Positions 58,735 to 64,000 of a stretch of DNA of 64,000 bases are shown here, in pieces; the stretch's first letter is position 1; each line of letters starts with the position of its first letter. The position numbers were made by a program, and so were the translations under genes. Source of the stretch: Kitasatospora cinereorecta (GTDB lineage: Bacteria; Actinomycetota; Actinomycetes; Streptomycetales; Streptomycetaceae); assembly GCF_024172095.1 (NCBI RefSeq), contig NZ_JAMZDX010000001.1, positions 152,001 to 216,000 on the forward strand, read 5' to 3'. Below the pieces are notes generated by a model that worked only from the letters and a program-made list of their open reading frames with translations, had not been told where the DNA came from and did not search any database.

Positions 58735-59280
58735 ATGACGTCACTCGAGTTGCGCACCGCGCTCGCCCGGCCGTCCCAGGCCGAGCGGGACCAGGCGCTG
58801 GACGTGCTGCGCGACGGCGTCGGCAACGGCCGGCTCTCGCACGACACCTTCATCCGCCGGATGGAGCTCGTCCTCACCGCCCGCAGCCGCGCCGAACTCG
58901 CCGACGTCGTCTCCGACCTCCACACCTACGGCCGGGTCTCCCGGCTGCTGCTGCGCACCGTCGCCAGGGTGTCCGCGCTGAACGTCCGGCTGCGGCACAC
59001 CTGGCAGGCCGAGCAGGTGCCGCGGCTGCGCCTGCCCGGACCGGGCGTCACCCGGCTGACCATCGGCCGGATGACCGGATCCGACCTGCGGCTGGGCGAC
59101 AGCACCGTCTCCCGCAACCACGCCGAACTGCGGTGGGAGAGCGGCGACTGGGTGCTGCACGACCTCGGCTCCAGCAACGGCACCTACGTCAACGACCTGC
59201 GGGTGGCCGGCGCCGTGGTGGTCCGCCCCGGCGACCTCGTCCGCTTCGGCCGCCAGGCCTTCCACCTCACCGTCGACTGA
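58735..59280 (+). CDS. DUF1707-FHA protein
   Basis: The 181-residue protein has an N-terminal DUF1707 module (RPSQAERDQALDVLRDGVGNGRLSHDTFIRRMELVLTARSRAELADVVSDL) and a C-terminal FHA domain (TIGRMTGSDLRLGDSTVSRNHAELRWESGDWVLHDLGSSNGTYVNDLRV), with the phosphothreonine-binding Arg, Ser-Arg-Asn-His and Ser-Ser-Asn-Gly residues. FHA domains bind phosphothreonine, so this is likely a target or partner of Ser/Thr kinase signalling. DUF1707 is a helical actinobacterial module of unknown role. Confidence 0.9.
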   Translation: MTSLELRTALARPSQAERDQALDVLRDGVGNGRLSHDTFIRRMELVLTARSRAELADVVSDLHTYGRVSRLLLRTVARVSALNVRLRHTWQAEQVPRLRLPGPGVTRLTIGRMTGSDLRLGDSTVSRNHAELRWESGDWVLHDLGSSNGTYVNDLRVAGAVVVRPGDLVRFGRQAFHLTVD

Positions 59281-59308
59281 CCGACGCACCGCTTCGGTAC
59301 CACCGGCG

Positions 59309-59941
59309 TCAGTACGTCCGGCAGAGCCCGGCCGCGCCCGCGCCGGTCGCCGCCGCGAGCCGGAGCATCCGCAGCGGCCCGTCCAGCAGCTCGGCCGGAT
59401 CGTAGCCGGGTGCGTCACCGGTCGCAGCGATCCAGTCGGTGATCCCGGCCAGCACCTCGGCCCGGCGTCGACCGGAGAGGTCGAGCACCCGCTCGGCGGC
59501 GGGCAGCGAGTCCCGTACCTCCTGCGCCGTCAGCAGGAAGTCGCCGAGCATCCCCGGCAGCTGCAGCGCGGCGTCGTGGCCGAGCGCGTAGCAGAGCGCG
59601 GTGGCCGGGTCGGTCTTGCGCAGTACGGCGGCGAAGTGGGTGCCGGCCTGCTCGACGAGGTTCAGGCACGCGTCGCGCAGGGCCTCGGCAGCCGGTGTCT
59701 CCGGGTGGGCGGAGCGGACGAGCGCGGCGAAGCGCTCCGCGGCGCGCGTGGCGTGGACCCGGCCCCCGGAGTCGTGTTCGAGCATGGGTTCGCCACCCTC
59801 CGCCCACCACCGCAGGGAGTCGCCGAGATCACGCGAGGGCCCTCCGGTGCCCGGTTCCCACAGGTGGAGGAAGCGGAACGGCAGGTCACGCGCCTCGGCG
59901 TCGGGAATCGGGCCGATCAGCCACAGTCCGGTCCAGCTCAT
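59309..59941 (-). CDS. Conserved hypothetical protein
   Basis: The 210-residue cytosolic protein begins MSWTGLWLIGPIPDAEARDLPFRFLHLWEP and has a helical middle (AAERFAALVRSAHPETPAAEALRDACLNLVEQAGTHFAAVL). No known domain was recognised. It is divergent from the WXG-like gene, 118 bp away, and might belong to the toxin locus, but nothing in the sequence proves that. Confidence 0.68.
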   Translation of the reverse strand: MSWTGLWLIGPIPDAEARDLPFRFLHLWEPGTGGPSRDLGDSLRWWAEGGEPMLEHDSGGRVHATRAAERFAALVRSAHPETPAAEALRDACLNLVEQAGTHFAAVLRKTDPATALCYALGHDAALQLPGMLGDFLLTAQEVRDSLPAAERVLDLSGRRRAEVLAGITDWIAATGDAPGYDPAELLDGPLRMLRLAAATGAGAAGLCRTY

Positions 59942-60059
59942 GGTCCCGAGTCTGGGACTGGTGGCGGACGACGGCAACCGCGTACCGTCATGAGGCGTCG
60001 TTAGCTTGTACTACCGATCCGTATTCCGGCGGTACGTCTGTGCGCGAGGGGGCACACTC

Positions 60060-60785
60060 ATGGCGATCGAACTGCCCGACGAAGTGGTGTCGTTCCTCTC
60101 CGTCATCGGCATCAACTGGCCGACCGTGAACGAGGACAGTGTGCGGGAGTTCGCCTCCCACGTCCGGGAGTTCGCCGAGAACGTCGAGTCGGCGCACCAG
60201 GACTCCACCGCCACGATCCAGAAGCTGGGCGAGGCGTACGAGGGCGCGTCCTACGAGGCGCTGCTCGCCAAGTGGGCCCAGCTCTCCGACTCGCACATGA
60301 ACGAGCTGGTCCAGGCCTGCCACGTGGTGGCCACCGCGCTGGACGTGGCCGCCGACGTGATCGTCGCCATGAAGGTCGAGACGATCGCCGAGCTGGTCGC
60401 GCTGGCCGCCGCGTTCATCGCCGACCAGGCGGCCGCCGTGGCCACCCTCGGCGCGGCCGAGGCGGCCGTCATCCTCATCGAGGAGGCGGCGAAGCGGTTG
60501 ATCAACTACCTGGAGCAGCAGCTGGAGCAGTACATCATCGGCCAGGTGGTGACGGCCGCGATCGACCCGCTGGTGGAGGTCGTGGCGAACGCCGTCTCCG
60601 GGCTGGTGTTCCAGGCCGCCGAGGCCGCCCTCGGGGTGGGCGGCGGCGGGGGCGGCGGCACCGGATTCCGGATCGACCCGGAGGCGCTGGAGGCCCACGC
60701 GCAGATGATGCACGACCACGCGGAGACCGTGGCCGGCCACGCGCAGACGTTCCAGGCCAAGGCGGCGGGGGTGAGCTTCGAATGA
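60060..60785 (+). CDS. WXG100/LXG-like helical export-associated protein
   Basis: The 241-residue protein is almost entirely helical: MAIELPDEVVSFLSVIGINWPTVNEDSVREFASHVREFAENV, a middle with Ala-rich helices (LVALAAAFIADQAAAVATLGAAEAAVIL) and a Gly-rich hinge (GVGGGGGGGTGF) before a C-terminal helix. Actinobacterial polymorphic-toxin loci often begin with such WXG-like proteins for type VII secretion. It overlaps the next gene by 4 bp (ATGA), so it is translationally coupled to the toxin candidate. ATG at 60060. No ESX core component is visible in this window. Confidence 0.78.
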   Translation: MAIELPDEVVSFLSVIGINWPTVNEDSVREFASHVREFAENVESAHQDSTATIQKLGEAYEGASYEALLAKWAQLSDSHMNELVQACHVVATALDVAADVIVAMKVETIAELVALAAAFIADQAAAVATLGAAEAAVILIEEAAKRLINYLEQQLEQYIIGQVVTAAIDPLVEVVANAVSGLVFQAAEAALGVGGGGGGGTGFRIDPEALEAHAQMMHDHAETVAGHAQTFQAKAAGVSFE

Positions 60786-61774
60786 CCAACCAGATCGTGA
60801 AGGCGCTGGAAGAGGGCGCCCAGAAGGTCGGCAAGACCCTCGCCGAGGACGCCGGCAAGGCCGTCAAGGACCTCTACCACTCGGCCGGCGACAACCTGAA
60901 GAAGGTCGCCCACAACACCCGCGAGGCCGACCGCCACCACGAGGGCGAACTCAAGCGGATCCTCGGCGGCGGCTCCAAGAACGGCCCGCACGGCCCCGGC
61001 ACCCCGCGCAGCCCGCACGGCCCGGCGGGCGAGGGCGGCAAGAAGAAGTACTTCATCCACGACGACGGCCGCGTCCAGGAGCTGCGCAACGGCAAGCTCC
61101 ACGACCTGGACCCCAAGGACGGGTCCGGCATCCACACGCTGCTCGACTCCTCGAAGAAGGACCACGTCAAGGACCCGACCGAGAAGGACATGCGGTCGAC
61201 CTACCACGCCCGCAAGAACAAGAAGAACCCGAGCGAGAAGGTCTCCAGCGAGAAGATCGACTCGCCGACCGAGCTGTCCCACGCGGTCGAGGAGGCCCGC
61301 CGCGCCAAGGGCGACTACGGCGGCACCAACTACGCCTCCCTGCACTACAAGGACGCCGACGGCAAGGAGTTCGTGCTGGTCGGGCAGAGCGGCGACCTGC
61401 GCAGCCACTCCGAACGCTCGATCGGCAAACCGCTGCTCGGCGGGCGGGAGGGCAACGTCCAGGAGCTGTACACCGAACGGGCGCCCTGCCAGAAGGACGC
61501 CAACTGCGAACGCTGGCTGGCCAGGCACTTCGAACCGCACAACGACGACATGAAGGTCAGCCACGGCGTCGACTACAACAGCAGCCTCCCCAAGGAGGAG
61601 CGCGACTGGGGCCACAAGGCCTACCTCGACCAGCTCAAGCAGGACCACGCGGCCGGCAGCCACGGCGGCACCATGGGCTCCCACGACTTCGACGCGAAGG
61701 GGCAGGAGAACATGGAAGCCGCCGAGGCCAGGCGGCAGGAACGGGCCGCCAAGCGGGCCCGCAAGGGTCTGTAG
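60782..61774 (+). CDS. Candidate polymorphic toxin with deaminase-like C-terminal domain
   Basis: The 330-residue protein has a Lys/Ala-rich helical N-terminus (LEEGAQKVGKTLAEDAGKAVKDLYHSAGDNLKKVAHNT), a Pro/Gly linker and a C-terminal domain (about residues 160-280) containing LRSHSERSIGKPLL (HSE, 209-211) and QELYTERAPCQKDANCERWLARHF (PC at 235-236 with Cys242). The HxE...PC-x5-C pattern is that of zinc-dependent nucleic-acid/nucleotide deaminases, and the surrounding words resemble polymorphic-toxin deaminases. A charged tail follows. Immunity and WXG-like genes flank it. Activity is inferred. Confidence 0.8.
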   Translation: MTNQIVKALEEGAQKVGKTLAEDAGKAVKDLYHSAGDNLKKVAHNTREADRHHEGELKRILGGGSKNGPHGPGTPRSPHGPAGEGGKKKYFIHDDGRVQELRNGKLHDLDPKDGSGIHTLLDSSKKDHVKDPTEKDMRSTYHARKNKKNPSEKVSSEKIDSPTELSHAVEEARRAKGDYGGTNYASLHYKDADGKEFVLVGQSGDLRSHSERSIGKPLLGGREGNVQELYTERAPCQKDANCERWLARHFEPHNDDMKVSHGVDYNSSLPKEERDWGHKAYLDQLKQDHAAGSHGGTMGSHDFDAKGQENMEAAEARRQERAAKRARKGL

Positions 61775-61806
61775 AGTCCATGGCGCCGGAAGCGGAGGAG
61801 TGACGG

Positions 61807-62370
61807 ATGCTGGTGCAGATCGACTGGAGCGTGGTCTCCGGGGAACACGTCCCGGCGGGCGGGATGCTGCGGCTCCGCAAGGAGGCGGCGGCCCGGATCT
61901 GGTCCGACGAGGACGCGGCGCGGTTCGCCGTCGAGGTCGGCGTGCCGCACTCGAACGGCCTCTTCCGGATCGTCGCCGAACTGGCCGAACGCGACCCGGC
62001 GAGCCCCGACTGGGCCTTCGTCGAGCCGTACGAGGGCGGCCGGGTCGACACCCCGCACGGACCGCTCCAGCAACTCGGCGAGGTCTACCAGTCGCTGGTG
62101 TACGTCCACCTCGGCGACGGCACGGTCTGGATCTCCGACCCGGACTCCGAGGTCGAGTACGAGCTGGTCCACCGGGACCTGTCCTCCTTCGCGTACCTGG
62201 TCTACAAGATCGCCGCGGAGAAGCCCCGCCCCGAGGAGGACCCCGACCCGTTCGACTGGGCCGACGCCGAGGAGATCATCCGCGAGGACACCACCGCCTG
62301 GGACCCGCTGCCCTTCGAGAGCGGCGCCCACTTCTGGGAGATGTACCTGGAGTCCTACCCGATGCTCTGA
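61807..62370 (+). CDS. SUKH-4-like immunity protein
   Basis: The 187-residue acidic protein has VPHSNGLFRIVAELAERDP, LQQLGEVYQSLVYVHLGDGTVWISDPDSEVEYELVHRDLSSFAYLVYKI and EYLESYPML-type C-terminal residues. The order (short strand, YQSLVYVHLGDGTVW, then RDLSSFAYLVYKI) is typical of SUKH-family (SUKH-4) immunity proteins that neutralise toxins. GGAGGAGTGACGG precedes the ATG. It starts 32 bp after the toxin candidate, so it is the expected antidote. Confidence 0.82.
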   Translation: MLVQIDWSVVSGEHVPAGGMLRLRKEAAARIWSDEDAARFAVEVGVPHSNGLFRIVAELAERDPASPDWAFVEPYEGGRVDTPHGPLQQLGEVYQSLVYVHLGDGTVWISDPDSEVEYELVHRDLSSFAYLVYKIAAEKPRPEEDPDPFDWADAEEIIREDTTAWDPLPFESGAHFWEMYLESYPML

Positions 62371-62393
62371 GCCGCGGCGCGGACCTGGTCGGA

Positions 62394-62485
62394 CGCGAGG
62401 GCACGGCGGCCCGGGACCCGCTGCCCCGCGGCGGTGGGGGCGGTTCCGGGCGGGGTACCTTGAGGACAATCCGATGCTCTGGTGA
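62394..62485 (+). pseudogene. Remnant of a second SUKH-4 immunity gene 3' end
   Basis: The 92 bp from 62394 repeat the 3' end of the immunity gene (62281-62370). The first 33 bp match at 28 positions, ending in GGGACCCGCTGCCC. The last part reads YLEDNPMLW-stop in frame (62456-62485), compared with YLESYPML-stop. The middle is frameshifted. It lacks a start and is not expected to be expressed as a protein. Confidence 0.7.
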
Positions 62486-62503
62486 AGGGACGAGTGCGCG
62501 CTG

Positions 62504-63337
62504 ATGAGTGATGACCTTTCCGCCGCGCTGGTGGCGCACTTCGGCGAGCGCGGCCTGCGAAGCCTGGAGTTCGCGCCCGAGGGGCCGCTGCGCAGCCCCG
62601 GGCTGCCGCTGCAGGTGGGGCCGTACTTCTTCGCGGCCGAGGAGTCGGATCCGCTGTCGCTCGGCCAGTACGCGGCCGGGCTCGGGACCGACGCCGGGCC
62701 GATGGCCGGTCAGCTGCGGATCGGGACGGACCGGGGCGCGGAGTTCTACCTGGCGCCGGACCGTACGGTGCGGGCCGTGCTGCTGGGGGTGGACGTTCCC
62801 GAGATGCCGGTCAGCTCCGGCCTGGACAGGTTCGCCGCCGGGCTGCTGCTGCTCGACCGGAACCTGCCCGCGCTGGCCTCGGCCGAGGGTGACGACGCGT
62901 TCGCCGCGTACCTGCGGCTGCGCCAGGGGCTGCTGGAGCTGGACCCGTGGGCGTTCGAGGAGCGGGAGGCGTGGTGGCCGCGGGTGCTGGACGACCTGCG
63001 GCGGCCGCTGAACGTGGCGTCCTCGGCGGCGTTCGAGTACCTCGACGCGCAGGGGGCCAAGCAGATCGCGACCGAGTTCGGCGGGCCGGGCCTGCCGCAC
63101 CCGGAGGAGCTGCTGTGGCACCGCCTGCGCGCGGAGGGCGTCGAACCCGAGCAGGTCACCGCGGTGTACTGCGAGCTGGAGCCGTGCCTGATGCCGGGTC
63201 ACTACTGCGCGCTGTGGCTGGCGCAGACCTTCCCGGAGGCCGCGTTCACCCACCGCTTCGACTACGGCGAGAGCGCGGAGTCCCGGGAGGACGGGATCAA
63301 GGCGCTCATGATCAGCTCGGCCGAGCAGCAGAGCTGA
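62504..63337 (+). CDS. SUKH-like protein fused to a second deaminase-like domain
   Basis: The 277-residue protein has an N-terminal part (about 1-150) with RSLEFAPEGPLRSPGLPLQVGPYFF and FAAGLLLLDRNLPALASAEGDDAF, which looks SUKH-related, and a C-terminal part (about 175-270) with GLPHPEELLWHRL (HPE, 199-201) and VTAVYCELEPCLMPGHYCALWLAQTFPEAAFTHRFDYG (Cys228, Cys235). HxE...PC-x6-C is again the deaminase metal pattern. Possible roles are a second effector, an antagonist of the first toxin, or a regulator. ATG at 62504, 18 bp after the immunity-gene remnant. Confidence 0.72.
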   Translation: MSDDLSAALVAHFGERGLRSLEFAPEGPLRSPGLPLQVGPYFFAAEESDPLSLGQYAAGLGTDAGPMAGQLRIGTDRGAEFYLAPDRTVRAVLLGVDVPEMPVSSGLDRFAAGLLLLDRNLPALASAEGDDAFAAYLRLRQGLLELDPWAFEEREAWWPRVLDDLRRPLNVASSAAFEYLDAQGAKQIATEFGGPGLPHPEELLWHRLRAEGVEPEQVTAVYCELEPCLMPGHYCALWLAQTFPEAAFTHRFDYGESAESREDGIKALMISSAEQQS

Positions 63338-63424
63338 GCGGTCGCGGCCGAGCGGCCGGGCCGAGCAGGCAGACGAGAACGACGAGCGCGGCGGGACGGC
63401 CGTACGGCGGGGGAGGGCGTGAGC

Positions 63425-64000
63425 ATGACTGAGGGCGGGTGGCGGATTCCGGCGCTGGGAGCCGGGCGGCGACCGGCGGGTCTGGCGCTCTTCGGATGGC
63501 TGGACGACCCGCGGGCACCCCGGCTGTGCCGGGTGGCGGGCTCCGCGGGGTCGGGCAAGTCGCACCTGCTGGCGTGGCTGGTGCAGGCCGGGACGACCGA
63601 GGAGACCCCGGGCGACCGGCGGGTGCACGCGGTGCTGCCGGCGGCCGGGGCGAGCCTGCGGGCCGTGGTCTGGTCGCTGGGGCAGCAGTTGGGCGTGGTG
63701 GCGCACCGGCCCGGGCCGCTGCTGGAGGTGCTGGCCGCCGACGAGCGGCGCACCGTGCTGTGCGTACCCGAGCTCGACCTCGCCGCCGAACCGCAGCGGC
63801 TGGTCGAGGAACTGCTCGACCCGATGCTGCGCCTACCGCACGTCCGGCTGGTGGTGGAGGCCGCCACCGGCGGCGCTGCCGCGTCGGCGTTCACGGCGGT
63901 CGCGGACCCGGCCGTGCTCGACCTGGACGAGCCGCAGTGGACCGACCGGGAGCGCTTCGCCGCCTGGGCCGCCACCGCGGGCGCCGACCCGGAGGGCTTC
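63425..64000 (+). CDS. P-loop ATPase, N-terminal part only
   Basis: An open frame of 192 codons runs off the right edge. It contains RVAGSAGSGKSHLLAWLVQAG (Walker A, split here by its Ser-Gly-Lys), a Walker B-like RRTVLCVPELDLA and an Arg/Trp-rich continuation. It looks like an AAA or STAND NTPase. ATG at 63425 has GGGGGAGGG eight bases upstream; a GTG two codons earlier is in frame. It follows the SUKH-deaminase gene by 87 bp and may be part of the same locus. Downstream domains are not visible. Confidence 0.7.
   Translation, partial: MTEGGWRIPALGAGRRPAGLALFGWLDDPRAPRLCRVAGSAGSGKSHLLAWLVQAGTTEETPGDRRVHAVLPAAGASLRAVVWSLGQQLGVVAHRPGPLLEVLAADERRTVLCVPELDLAAEPQRLVEELLDPMLRLPHVRLVVEAATGGAAASAFTAVADPAVLDLDEPQWTDRERFAAWAATAGADPEGF

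Noticed and set aside
62371..62503. Small new gene between the two SUKH-family genes
   Set aside because: The similarity to the end of the preceding gene and the frameshift in the middle show that it is a remnant.

Overview
The window is about 64 kb of very GC-rich DNA that uses GTG and TTG starts freely. It looks like a chromosomal core segment of a streptomycete (Streptomyces or Kitasatospora). Support comes from cdgB, nagKA, thrC/cysO, a small cold-shock gene next to a CIRCE-controlled groEL, DUF3263, DUF3027, DUF2530, DUF1707-FHA, the futalosine genes mqnB/mqnD and XPB-type helicase genes. No phage, IS element, CRISPR array, rRNA or tRNA gene was recognised. The last 4 kb is the most accessory-looking part.

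Layout. 1-3.7 kb: peptide-release hydrolase arfB, a flavin reductase and the diguanylate cyclase cdgB, which has an unusual insertion inside its GGDEF domain and a Crp-like site upstream. 3.7-11.4 kb: a surface carbohydrate-binding-type protein, then an amino-sugar block (class II aldolase, nagA, nagK, SIS-domain isomerase/deaminase, DeoR regulator, solute-binding lipoprotein) with two DasR-like dre sites before nagK and TTGCG-type palindromes around the DeoR gene. 11.4-15.4 kb: compatible-solute genes otsB, otsA and gpgS. 15.4-20 kb: a SAM-I riboswitch in front of thrC, cysO, a cold-shock gene with a structured leader, and groEL behind four CIRCE half-sites. 20-26.5 kb: small conserved genes, HD hydrolase, PadR/membrane pair, cutC, peptidase S51 and a HelD-like protein. 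26.7-31.5 kb: XPB helicase next to a large helicase-associated/WYL protein. 31.7-41.7 kb: membrane and surface proteins, an iron-siderophore-type binding lipoprotein, a HAD hydrolase, an esterase, an extended cold-shock protein, mqnB-mqnD, an MFS protein and DUF3027. 41.8-49.9 kb: a sacsin/Hsp90-type ATPase, a CtpE-like P-type ATPase and an AzgA-type purine permease.

49.9-57.4 kb is a detoxification or specialised-metabolism block. It has an HxlR regulator with operator repeats, an epoxide-hydrolase-like enzyme, a DHA2 efflux pump and a VOC protein in one orientation. An acyl-CoA-dehydrogenase-fold monooxygenase, an SRPBCC protein, a DUF2218-methyltransferase fusion and an ArsR regulator follow, with palindromes in their shared promoters.

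60.0-64.0 kb looks like a polymorphic-toxin/immunity locus: a helical WXG-like protein; a toxin with a zinc-dependent deaminase-like C-terminus (HSE...PC-x5-C), translationally coupled to it; a SUKH-4-like immunity protein; a decayed fragment of a second immunity gene; a second protein ending in another deaminase-like domain (HPE...PC-x6-C); and the start of a P-loop ATPase cut by the window edge. This is the best candidate for an incompletely described system. The right edge truncates the ATPase and the left edge truncates a small unknown gene.
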